Shown here: positions 5,686 through 12,896 of the stretch, piece after piece
Layout: each line of letters opens with the position of its first letter
Position numbering within the stretch: position 1 is the stretch's first letter
DNA from: Lachnospiraceae bacterium
Lineage (GTDB): Bacteria > Bacillota > Clostridia > Lachnospirales > Lachnospiraceae
NCBI GenBank assembly: GCA_900770535.1
Contig: CAAHDV010000129.1
Coordinates: 1-13,986 of the forward strand
DNA: 13,986 bases
Reading direction: 5' to 3'
Position numbers and translations under genes: made by a program
Notes under the pieces: generated by a model
What the model saw: only the letters and a program-made list of their open reading frames with translations
Databases searched by the model: none
Told to the model about the DNA's origin: nothing

Positions 5686-7383
5686 GTGAGTGTAAAGGTA
5701 GTAGACGCCCGTCTGATGCAGAAGGCATTTCTTGCCGGAGCAAAGGGATTAGAAGCAAAAAAAGAATGGATCAACGAATTAAACGTATTTCCGGTGCCGG
5801 ACGGTGATACTGGAACCAACATGACCATGACAATCATGTCTGCGGCAAGAGAAGTGGCAGCAGTAGAGAATCCGACCATGGATTCTCTGGCGAAGGCCAT
5901 TTCTTCCGGATCCCTGCGCGGCGCGCGCGGTAACTCCGGCGTAATCTTATCCCAGCTGTTCCGTGGTTTTACCAAGGAAATCAAGGGAAAAGACGTTGTT
6001 GATGTCAAGACTCTGGCACAGGCTTTTGTCCATGCGACAGAGACTGCATATAAGGCAGTTATGAAGCCGAAAGAGGGTACCATTCTTACGGTTGCGAAGG
6101 GCATGGCAGACAAAGCAGTGGAAGTGGCTGAGGAGACGGATGACGTATTAGAGTTTGGCGGAAAGGTCATTGAGCACGGCGACTATGTATTAAGCCAGAC
6201 TCCGGAGATGCTTCCGGTATTAAAGCAGGCCGGTGTGGTAGACTCCGGCGGCCAGGGCTTGATGCAGGTATTAAAAGGTGCTTTTGACGGCTTAAGCGGA
6301 AAGGAAGTAGACATCACGGTTCCGGACGCAAAACCGGTCAGCGCAGCCGCATCTGAGGCAAAGGGCGCAGCGTCCACCGATATCGACACGGCTCACATCA
6401 AATATGGTTACTGCACGGAGTTCATCATCAACCTGGAAAAACATTACGATGAAAACAGCGAGCATGAGTTTAAGGCTTATCTGGAGTCTATCGGTGATTC
6501 CATCGTAGTTGTTTCGGATGATGACATCGTAAAAGTACACGTTCATACCAACGATCCGGGTCTTGCCATTCAGAAGGCACTGACCTATGGTTCCCTGTCC
6601 CGCATGAAGATCGACAACATGCGTGAGGAGCATCAGGAGCGCGTGATTCAGGATGCAGAGCGCAAAGCTGCAGAGCAGAAGGCCGAGGAAGAAAAGGCTG
6701 AGGCAGCCAAGGCAGAGCCGAGAAAACCGTATGGTTTCATTGCTGTATCCGTAGGAGACGGACTGGGCGAAATCTTCAAGGGTATTGGAGCAGATTATCT
6801 GATCGAGGGCGGTCAGACCATGAACCCGAGTACCGAGGATATGGTCAACGCCATTGAGCATGTCAACGCAGATACTGTCTACATCCTGCCGAACAACAAG
6901 AATATCATTCTGGCTGCAGAGCAGGCAAAGTACCTGGTAGAGGACAAGCAGATCATTGTTGTTCCGTCCAAGACCGTACCGCAGGGTATTACTGCGCTGA
7001 TCAACTTCATTCCGGACCAGACTCCGGAGGAAAATCTGGAGACCATGGTGGAGGAGATGGGCCGTGTCAAGACCGGTCAGATCACCTACGCAGTTCGCAA
7101 TACCGTAATCGATGACATGGAAATACACGAAGGCGATATCATGGGAATCGGCGATCACGGCATGCTGGCTGTCAGCACCAGTCTGGAGAAGACCACCGTT
7201 GACACCTTAAAGGCAATGCTGGATGAGGATTCTGAGCTGGTTACTGTATACTACGGAAGTGATGTTACCGCAGAGGATGCAGAAGCTCTGACTGCAAAAC
7301 TTCAGGAAAACTTCCAAAATGTAGAAATCGAGCTTCAGGAAGGCGGCCAGCCGATCTATTATTACCTGATTTCTGTAGAGTGA
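5686..7383 (+). CDS. fakA: Fatty acid kinase catalytic subunit FakA (DAK2 domain, YloV-like)
   Basis: FakA phosphorylates fatty acids held by FakB (DegV family) carriers to acyl-phosphates, which PlsX/PlsY then use for phospholipids. Residues about 8-200 form the DAK2-type kinase domain. NVFPVPDGDTGTNM at 33-46 has the metal-binding aspartates D39 and D41, followed by GSLRGARGNSGVILSQ, KEGTILTV and DSGGQGLMQ. A middle domain contains YGYCTEFII and VHVHTNDPGLAIQKAL, ending near MREEHQE. A charged Ala/Glu/Lys coiled linker (about 315-345) leads to a DegV-like C-terminal domain (YGFIAVSVGDGLGEIF to the end). I chose GTG 5686 (565 aa) because AAGGAGG (5671-5677) precedes it by eight bases. The frame opens 11 codons further up at a GTG inside asp23 without an SD. 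No FakB gene is visible in the window. Confidence 0.94.
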   Translation: MSVKVVDARLMQKAFLAGAKGLEAKKEWINELNVFPVPDGDTGTNMTMTIMSAAREVAAVENPTMDSLAKAISSGSLRGARGNSGVILSQLFRGFTKEIKGKDVVDVKTLAQAFVHATETAYKAVMKPKEGTILTVAKGMADKAVEVAEETDDVLEFGGKVIEHGDYVLSQTPEMLPVLKQAGVVDSGGQGLMQVLKGAFDGLSGKEVDITVPDAKPVSAAASEAKGAASTDIDTAHIKYGYCTEFIINLEKHYDENSEHEFKAYLESIGDSIVVVSDDDIVKVHVHTNDPGLAIQKALTYGSLSRMKIDNMREEHQERVIQDAERKAAEQKAEEEKAEAAKAEPRKPYGFIAVSVGDGLGEIFKGIGADYLIEGGQTMNPSTEDMVNAIEHVNADTVYILPNNKNIILAAEQAKYLVEDKQIIVVPSKTVPQGITALINFIPDQTPEENLETMVEEMGRVKTGQITYAVRNTVIDDMEIHEGDIMGIGDHGMLAVSTSLEKTTVDTLKAMLDEDSELVTVYYGSDVTAEDAEALTAKLQENFQNVEIELQEGGQPIYYYLISVE

Positions 7384-7411
7384 TCAGAAATAAATTGTGA
7401 TGTAAAAACAT

Positions 7412-7445
7412 GAGGGGAGTTGTCTGTGCAGATGACTCTCCTTTT
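7412..7445 (+). terminator. Terminator-like hairpin between fakA and recG
   Basis: A long imperfect hairpin runs from 7412 to 7443, with up to 14 base pairs including several G-U pairs, centred on 7427-7428. It is followed by TTTTG. It lies 28 bases after the fakA stop and just upstream of the recG SD. The U-run is short, so termination may be partial and recG may be expressed by read-through. I see no convincing promoter between the hairpin and recG. Confidence 0.7.
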
Positions 7446-7464
7446 GTGATATAGGAGAATGATT

Positions 7465-9537
7465 ATGAATCAGCAGCCAATTACCAGCTTGAAAGGAATT
7501 GGAGAGAAGACCGCGAAATTATTTGCGAAGCTGGGCGTGGAGACCGTGGAGGAACTGCTTCACGATTACCCGCGCGCTTATGATGCCTATGAGGAACCGG
7601 TTCCCATTGGAAATTTGCGGGAGAAGGGCATGTTTGCGGTATCCGGCCAGCTTATGAAGACGCCGTCCGTGCGCCGGTTTAAGAATATCCAGGTTATTAT
7701 CACCGATGTGCGGGATATGACGGGAACTCTGCAGCTGACCTGGTACAATATGCCCTATTTGCGCAATGTCCTGCAGATGGGACAGATCCTGGTGTTCCGC
7801 GGCCGCGTGGTGAAGAAAAGCGGCCGGCTGACCATGGAGCATCCGGAGGTGTTCACACCGGAACAGTACCGGAGCGTCATGCATTCCATGCAGCCGGTGT
7901 ACGGCCAGACAAAGGGACTGGGTAATAAGGCCATCACCCGGGCCGTACAGCAGGCGTTAGAGCAGCGGCAGATGGAACGGGAATACTTACCCGAGGAACT
8001 TCGCAGCCGCTATGAGCTTGCGGAATACAACTATGCCATTGAGCATATTCATTTTCCGGCAGATAAAAAAGAACTGCTTTTTGCCAGAAAACGCCTGGTG
8101 TTTGATGAGTTTTTGTTCTTTCTGCTTTCCGTGCGCCGCTTAAAAGAAAAACGCCAGGATTTGAAAAGCAAATATGTGATTCCGCGGTCGCCGGAGGTGG
8201 ATAACCTTCTGGCGTCTCTGCCCTATGAGCTTACCGGCGCCCAGAAAAAGGTGCTGGAAGAGGTGCGGAAGGATCTGGAAAGCGGTCTGGTCATGAACCG
8301 TCTGGTGCAGGGAGATGTGGGATCCGGCAAAACCATAGTGGCGGTGCTGGCCCTTTTGGAGACCGCCATGAACGGCTGCCAGGGTGCCATGATGGCACCG
8401 ACCGAGGTCCTGGCAAAACAGCATTACGAGTCCATTAGCAGCCTGTTTTCCACATACGGCATCGACAAACAGGTGGTGCTGGTAACTGGCTCCATGACGG
8501 CAAAGGAAAAGAGGCTGGCTTACGAAAAGATTGCTTCCCATGAGGCAGATATCATCGTGGGAACCCATGCCCTGATCCAGGACAAGGTGCATTACGACCG
8601 CCTGGCCCTGGTCATCACCGATGAGCAGCACCGGTTTGGCGTGGGACAGCGGGAAGCTTTGGGCAACAAGGGCAGCGAGACAGATCTGGAACTGACGCCC
8701 CATGTGCTGGTTATGAGTGCTACTCCGATTCCGCGGACTCTGGCTATTATTCTGTACGGGGATCTGGATATCTCCATCATTGATGAGATGCCGGCAGAGC
8801 GTCTCCCCATCAAAAACTGTGTGGTGGACACCGGGTACCGGGATAAGGCGTACCAGTTCATTGCCAGGGAGATTGCCGCCGGGCGCCAGGCCTATGTCAT
8901 CTGTCCGATGGTAGAAGAGAGTGAGATGATCGAGGCGGAAAATGTTCTGGATTACACCAAGCTTCTGCGGGAAAAGCTGCCCGCCGGCATTACCGTGGAG
9001 TATCTGCACGGAAAGATGAAGGGCAAAGAAAAAAATCAGATCATGGAGCGTTTTGCCTCCGGCGAGATTCAGGTGCTGGTCTCCACCACGGTTGTAGAGG
9101 TCGGTGTTAATGTGCCCAATGCCACAGTTATGATGATCGAAAACGCTGAACGGTTCGGACTGGCCCAGCTTCATCAGCTTCGCGGCCGCGTAGGCCGCGG
9201 CGCGCATCAGTCCTACTGCATTATGGTTAACTGCTCCGATCAGGATGGAACCCAGGAGCGGCTGGATATCTTAAATCGCTCCAACGATGGCTTCTACATT
9301 GCTTCCGAGGACTTAAAACTGCGCGGCCCCGGCGACTTCTTCGGCCTGCGCCAGAGTGGCGACATGGAATTCAAAATCGCAGATATCTTCACCGATGCAA
9401 ATCTGTTAAAGACCGTATCTGAAGAAGTAAACCGCATCCTGGAACACGACCCAAACCTGGAGCAGGAGGACTACCGGGCGTTAAGAGACCGGTTGGATGT
9501 ATATTTAAATAAGAGTTACGACAAGCTCAACTTATAA
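7465..9537 (+). CDS. recG: ATP-dependent DNA helicase RecG
   Basis: RecG is the double-stranded DNA translocase that reverses stalled replication forks and processes branched DNA. The 690-aa product is of family length. The N-terminal wedge/OB-fold domain covers about 1-230, starting ITSLKGIGEKTAKLFAKLG. Helicase domain 1 has Walker A GDVGSGKT at 283-290, APTEVLA, the DEQH box at 386-389 (DEQHRFGVGQR) and motif III SATPIPRT at 418-425. Helicase domain 2 shows EVGVNVPNATVMMIENAERFGL and the arginine motif QLRGRVGRG at 571-579. The C-terminal TRG region includes GDFFGLRQSG. ATG 7465 is seven bases after AGGAG (7453-7457). The in-frame ATG 7459 stands only one base from it and is unlikely. No terminator is evident after the stop before the next promoter at 9591. 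Confidence 0.97.
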   Translation: MNQQPITSLKGIGEKTAKLFAKLGVETVEELLHDYPRAYDAYEEPVPIGNLREKGMFAVSGQLMKTPSVRRFKNIQVIITDVRDMTGTLQLTWYNMPYLRNVLQMGQILVFRGRVVKKSGRLTMEHPEVFTPEQYRSVMHSMQPVYGQTKGLGNKAITRAVQQALEQRQMEREYLPEELRSRYELAEYNYAIEHIHFPADKKELLFARKRLVFDEFLFFLLSVRRLKEKRQDLKSKYVIPRSPEVDNLLASLPYELTGAQKKVLEEVRKDLESGLVMNRLVQGDVGSGKTIVAVLALLETAMNGCQGAMMAPTEVLAKQHYESISSLFSTYGIDKQVVLVTGSMTAKEKRLAYEKIASHEADIIVGTHALIQDKVHYDRLALVITDEQHRFGVGQREALGNKGSETDLELTPHVLVMSATPIPRTLAIILYGDLDISIIDEMPAERLPIKNCVVDTGYRDKAYQFIAREIAAGRQAYVICPMVEESEMIEAENVLDYTKLLREKLPAGITVEYLHGKMKGKEKNQIMERFASGEIQVLVSTTVVEVGVNVPNATVMMIENAERFGLAQLHQLRGRVGRGAHQSYCIMVNCSDQDGTQERLDILNRSNDGFYIASEDLKLRGPGDFFGLRQSGDMEFKIADIFTDANLLKTVSEEVNRILEHDPNLEQEDYRALRDRLDVYLNKSYDKLNL

Positions 9538-9590
9538 TTTAGCCAGTAAGGTAGACGGAGGACTGATTGATCATTGTCTGAAAAAAACAG

Positions 9591-9619
9591 TTGACAAATT
9601 CGTTCTGCCGCATTATGAT
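9591..9619 (+). promoter_or_regulatory. Consensus sigma-A promoter of the trpXYZ operon
   Basis: TTGACA (9591-9596), a 17-base spacer and TATGAT (9614-9619) make an almost perfect vegetative promoter, 54 bases after the recG stop. The predicted start near 9626 lies just before Stem I of the T-box leader, which fits the usual layout in which the T-box occupies the whole 5' leader. Confidence 0.9.
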
Positions 9620-9625
9620 AAGTAC

Positions 9626-9917
9626 CAACAAAGACAAACCGATGAGAAAGAGGAGTAAGCACTTCGCTGATATCACAGAGAGCTGCAGGCGGTGGGATTG
9701 CAGTATGGACGGAATTGCTGAATGGACTTTCGAGGGCAGATCTGAAACCGGAGTAAAACACATAGCAGGGAGTAGGGACTGACGGAAACCGCAACCGTTA
9801 CCTGGCGGCGTATATGTTAGTATATGGGTGAGTGGGTGCAAACCAATTTGAGTGGTACCGCGGATTAAGTGAATTCGTCTCAAATACAGAGTGAAATCTG
9901 TATTTGAGACTTTTTTT
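9626..9917 (+). promoter_or_regulatory. T-box riboswitch, tryptophan (UGG) specifier
   Basis: This is a transcriptional T-box leader sensing uncharged tRNA. Stem I elements are GATGAGAAAGAGGAGTA at 9641-9657, where AGTA (9654-9657) and GAA (9720-9722) form the specifier-loop motif. The flanking helices pair: GAAAG (9646-9650) with CTTTC (9727-9731), and AGCA (9658-9661) with TGCT (9716-9719). The AG bulge AGAGAG lies at 9677-9682. The specifier following GAA is TGG (9723-9725), the tryptophan codon. The T-box core TGGTACCGCG is at 9853-9862. The antiterminator forms by pairing TTTGAG (9847-9852) with CTCAAA (9879-9884) and GCG (9860-9862) with CGT (9876-9878), leaving the UGGUACC bulge free for the tRNA acceptor end. 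This excludes the terminator. Uncharged tRNA-Trp should switch on the ABC transporter downstream. Confidence 0.95.
9877..9917 (+). terminator. T-box intrinsic terminator
   Basis: A perfect 14-bp stem (9877-9890 with 9897-9910) encloses the loop GTGAAA and is followed directly by seven T residues (9911-9917). Its left arm shares 9877-9884 with the antiterminator, so only one of the two structures can form. This is the default OFF state when tRNA-Trp is charged. Confidence 0.96.
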
Positions 9918-10035
9918 ATTCCATGAACCACCGGTTGGAAAAATAAGCATCCGGCCGAAAAAGGTTGTCCTTGTGAAGAAACGAAAGAGTTACGAAAACA
10001 ATGAAAAACCGAAAGGCAAACAGGAGGAAAAGATT

Positions 10036-11127
10036 ATGAGAAAAAGTGTGAAGGTTATGGCAGCAGCAATGGCAGCAATGATGGCATTAGCAGGATGCGG
10101 AAGCAAGACCGCAGAGACCACCGTAGCAGATACAACAGCAGCAGAGACCACCGCAGAGGCAGCATCCGAGGAGACTACCACAGAAGCAGCAGGTGTGGAG
10201 CTTGCAGATGGCGAATACACCGTAGGCATTGGCCAGTTCGCGGAGCACGGCTCCTTAGACAACTGCCGTACCGGATTTTTACAGGGCCTGGCAGATGAGG
10301 GCATTGTGGAAGGCAAGAACCTGACTGTCCTTTACGAGAACGCACAGGCAGACGGCGGCACCGCAAGCCAGATCATGAACAACTTCCTTTCCAAGAAAGC
10401 AGATCTGATCTGTGCCATTGCAACTCCGATCGCCCAGAGTGCTTACAGCGCAGCGAAGGACACAGGCGTTCCGGTTATCTACACCGCAGTGACTGATCCG
10501 GTTCTGGCAGAGCTTGCAAACGCAGACGGAACTCCGGTTGGTGAGATCACCGGTACCAGTGATAAGCTTCCGGTTGAGAGCCAGTTAAAGATGATCCGTA
10601 CCATGCTTCCGGATGCAAAGACCATCGGCATCATGTACAGCACCAGCGAGATCGACTCTGTTTCCGCTATCGAAGAATACAAGGAAGCAGCACCGGAGTA
10701 TGGCTTTGAGATCGTAGAGAGCGGCATTTCTTCTACCGCAGACATCCCGTTAGCAGCAGATGCCCTGGTAGAGAAAGTAGACTGCATCAACAACTTAACC
10801 GATAACACCGTAGTAAGCTCCCTTCCGGTTATTCTGGATAAGGCAGCAAAGAAAAACATTCCGGTATTCGGAAGTGAGATCGAGCAGGTTAAGATCGGCT
10901 GCCTGGCAGCAGTTGGACTGGACTATGTAAGCCTTGGCGAGCAGACCGGTAAGATGGCAGCAAAAGTATTAAAGGGTGAGAAGAAAGCAAGCGAGATGAA
11001 TTTCGAAGTCATCGAAGAGGCAGCTTTCTACGGTAACAACAAAGTAGCAGAAAATCTTGGCATCACCATTCCGGCAGAGCTTTCCGACAATGCGGCAGCA
11101 CTGTTCGATGAGATTACAACCAACTAG
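10036..11127 (+). CDS. trpX: ABC transporter substrate-binding lipoprotein, predicted tryptophan binding (TrpX)
   Basis: This is the extracellular solute-binding lipoprotein of the ABC importer encoded by the next two genes. A signal peptide (MRKSVKV plus a hydrophobic Ala/Met core) ends in lipobox LAGC, with the lipidated cysteine at residue 21. A disordered Thr/Ala/Glu-rich tether spans about 22-54. The mature domain starts near YTVGIGQFAEHGSLD and is of the ABC_sub_bind (PF04392) type, with ATPIAQSAYSAAKDTGVPVIYTAVTDP and TIGIMYSTSEIDSV. The length is 363 aa. ATG 10036 follows AGGAGG (10022-10027) by eight bases. The frame is open upstream through the T-box terminator, but those codons have no SD and would destroy the signal peptide. 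Ligand is inferred from the UGG T-box and the TrpXYZ family, since sequence alone does not fix specificity. Confidence 0.88.
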   Translation: MRKSVKVMAAAMAAMMALAGCGSKTAETTVADTTAAETTAEAASEETTTEAAGVELADGEYTVGIGQFAEHGSLDNCRTGFLQGLADEGIVEGKNLTVLYENAQADGGTASQIMNNFLSKKADLICAIATPIAQSAYSAAKDTGVPVIYTAVTDPVLAELANADGTPVGEITGTSDKLPVESQLKMIRTMLPDAKTIGIMYSTSEIDSVSAIEEYKEAAPEYGFEIVESGISSTADIPLAADALVEKVDCINNLTDNTVVSSLPVILDKAAKKNIPVFGSEIEQVKIGCLAAVGLDYVSLGEQTGKMAAKVLKGEKKASEMNFEVIEEAAFYGNNKVAENLGITIPAELSDNAAALFDEITTN

Positions 11128-11152
11128 GACTTATATAATAGAAAGAAGTCCT
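11126..11152 (+). promoter_or_regulatory. Intercistronic hairpin between trpX and trpY
   Basis: AGGACTT (11126-11132) and AAGTCCT (11146-11152) form a perfect 7-bp stem around a 13-base A/T-rich loop, starting in the trpX stop codon. No T-run follows, so it is not a terminator. Such hairpins often protect the 3' end of the binding-protein message from exonucleases, giving more binding protein than permease. That role is inference. Confidence 0.45.
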
Positions 11153-11171
11153 TAGAAATCGGAGGAAACAC

Positions 11172-12056
11172 ATGTCTATCATCATTGGCGTCATCGAGGA
11201 AGGTTTGATCTACGCGATCATGGCACTCGGCTTATATATTACCTACAAAATCCTGGATTTCCCGGATCTGTCTGTGGACGGCACGTTCCCGATGGGAGCG
11301 GCTGTCACAGCCATGCTGATCTTAAAGGGCGTACATCCGGCCCTGACTCTGGTCTTAAGCTTTGCGGCAGGACTGCTGGCCGGATGCATCACCGGCCTGA
11401 TCCATGTTAAATTGAAGGTGCGGGATCTTCTCTCGGGCATCATCATGATGACAGCGCTTTACTCTGTGAACCTCCGGATTGCCGGAAAGGCAAACCTGCC
11501 GATCTTCAGCAAGGAAACCATTTTTGAGAACGCGTTTCTGGAGTCAGTTGTACCAGCGGCATTGGATCCGTATCTGGTGAGCATCATCCTGTTTGTGATC
11601 GTTCTGATCTGCAAACTGCTGCTGGATCTCTTCTTAAAGACCCGCGCCGGATATCTGCTGCGGGCAGTTGGTGACAACGAGGTGTTAGTTACTTCCCTGG
11701 CAAAGGATAAGGGCATGGTCAAGATCCTGGGCCTGGCTCTGGCCAATGGCTTTGTAGCTCTGGCTGGCTGTGTATACTGCCAGCAGAAAGGATTCTTCGA
11801 AGTCAGCACCGGTACCGGCACTATGGTCATCGGCCTGGCCAGCGTTATCATCGGAACCAAACTGTTAAAGCGGTTCCACAGCGTGAAGGCAACCACCGCA
11901 GTGATTTTCGGTTCCATCGTTTACAAGGCCTGCGTATCCCTGGCTATTGCCCTGGGTATGGCGGCATCGGACTTAAAGCTGATCACAGCAGTCCTGTTCT
12001 TGATTATTCTGGTTGCCAGCAACCGGAAGGAAAGGAAGGTAAAGGCACATGCTTGA
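11172..12056 (+). CDS. trpY: ABC transporter permease, predicted tryptophan uptake (TrpY)
   Basis: This is the membrane-spanning subunit of the importer, 294 aa and highly hydrophobic with about eight to nine predicted helices. It is of the branched-chain/sugar permease type (BPD_transp_2). The start EEGLIYAIMALGLYITYKILDFPDLSVDGTFP is typical of permeases paired with PF04392 binding proteins. The central ILGLALANGFVALAGCVYCQQKGF segment is a likely ATPase-coupling region. ATG 11172 lies six bases after GGAGG (11161-11165). The stop overlaps the ATPase start by eight bases, so the two are translationally coupled. With trpX it lies under the tryptophan T-box, which is the main reason for the substrate call. 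Confidence 0.88.
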   Translation: MSIIIGVIEEGLIYAIMALGLYITYKILDFPDLSVDGTFPMGAAVTAMLILKGVHPALTLVLSFAAGLLAGCITGLIHVKLKVRDLLSGIIMMTALYSVNLRIAGKANLPIFSKETIFENAFLESVVPAALDPYLVSIILFVIVLICKLLLDLFLKTRAGYLLRAVGDNEVLVTSLAKDKGMVKILGLALANGFVALAGCVYCQQKGFFEVSTGTGTMVIGLASVIIGTKLLKRFHSVKATTAVIFGSIVYKACVSLAIALGMAASDLKLITAVLFLIILVASNRKERKVKAHA

Positions 12057-12822
12057 GTTAAACCACATTCATAAATATTACAATGCGGGTACGGTCAATG
12101 AGATGTGCCTGTTCAACGATTTTTCCCTTTCTATTGAAGACGGGCAGTTTGTATCGGTGGTGGGATCCAACGGTTCCGGCAAGACCTCCATGCTGAACTT
12201 AATCTGCGGAAGCATTCCGCTGGATGCAGGACAGATTAAAATCGGAAATGAAGATATCACGAACATGCCGGAGTTTAAGCGGCAGAAACGCATTGGCCGC
12301 GTGTACCAGAACCCGGCTATGGGAACTTGTCCGTCCATGACCATTCTGGAAAATATGGCTCTGGCAGATAACAAGGGCAAGCCCTTTAACCTGCGCCCGG
12401 GCACCAACCGTCAGCGGGTGGAGTTTTACCGGGAACAGCTTCATATGCTGGGACTGGGACTGGAGGATAAGATGGATGTGAAGGTTGGTGTGCTTTCCGG
12501 CGGCCAGCGCCAGGCTATGGCACTGCTCATGTCCACCATGACTCCGATTGAGTTCCTGATTCTGGATGAGCACACCGCAGCGCTGGATCCGAAAACCGCA
12601 GACATCATTATGGAACTGACCGACAAGGTGGTAAAAGAGAAACATCTCACCACCATCATGGTTACCCACAATCTGCGTTACGCCGTGGAGTACGGCAACC
12701 GCCTGCTGATGATGCATCAGGGCCATGCCATCATTGATAAGGCTGGTGAGGAAAAGAAACAGATCCAGATTGAGCACATCCTGGATAAGTTCAATGAAAT
12801 CAGCATTGAATGCGGCAACTGA
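12049..12822 (+). CDS. trpZ: ABC transporter ATP-binding protein, predicted tryptophan uptake (TrpZ)
   Basis: This is the cytoplasmic ATPase that powers the importer, 257 aa. All motifs are intact: Walker A GSNGSGKT at 39-46, Q-loop glutamine at 87 (VYQNPAMGTCPSMTILENM), signature LSGGQ at 149-153, Walker B FLILDE at 169-174 with the catalytic glutamate E174, D-loop ALDP and switch histidine H207 (MVTHN). The EHTAALDPKTA wording after Walker B is characteristic of ATPases paired with PF04392-type binding proteins. The start lies inside the permease gene, preceded by a GGAAGG SD-like sequence. The operon ends 23 bases later at an inverted repeat. Specificity rests on the T-box, not on this protein. 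Confidence 0.92.
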   Translation: MLELNHIHKYYNAGTVNEMCLFNDFSLSIEDGQFVSVVGSNGSGKTSMLNLICGSIPLDAGQIKIGNEDITNMPEFKRQKRIGRVYQNPAMGTCPSMTILENMALADNKGKPFNLRPGTNRQRVEFYREQLHMLGLGLEDKMDVKVGVLSGGQRQAMALLMSTMTPIEFLILDEHTAALDPKTADIIMELTDKVVKEKHLTTIMVTHNLRYAVEYGNRLLMMHQGHAIIDKAGEEKKQIQIEHILDKFNEISIECGN

Positions 12823-12844
12823 GTTTAGAATACTTTTATACACG

Positions 12845-12896
12845 GAATACACCTCTTGTGCTATACTGTTATTTAGTAGAGAGAGGTGTATTTTTT
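12845..12896 (+). terminator. Inverted repeat: terminator of trpXYZ overlapping the next promoter and SD
   Basis: AATACACCTCT (12846-12856) and AGAGGTGTATT (12882-12892) form a perfect 11-bp stem followed by a T-run to 12896. The loop of about 25 bases is unusually long for a terminator. It contains an extended -10 promoter, and the right arm contains the SD of the kinase gene, whose ATG follows directly. It probably ends the transporter operon while also serving as the start of the next transcript. Confidence 0.7.
12859..12867 (+). promoter_or_regulatory. Extended -10 promoter of the histidine kinase gene
   Basis: TGCTATACT (12859-12867) matches the extended -10 form (TG-n-TATACT). At 17 bases upstream there is no good -35 (TACACG, 12839-12844), as is usual for this class. 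Transcription would start near 12874, inside the loop of the inverted repeat, and give a leader of only about 23 nt carrying the SD. Confidence 0.6.

Noticed and set aside
8140..9207. 355-codon open frame on the - strand inside recG
   Set aside because: It lies wholly antisense to the conserved helicase domains, has no SD, and its product is His/Gln/Leu-rich with no recognisable domain; it is a shadow of recG codon bias.
9591..9782. 63-codon + strand frame within the T-box leader
   Set aside because: The region is explained by promoter and Stem I RNA structure, and no SD or coding character is seen.
9904..10035. In-frame N-terminal extension of TrpX
   Set aside because: It begins in the T-box terminator stem, has no SD, and would bury the lipoprotein signal peptide; ATG 10036 is well supported.
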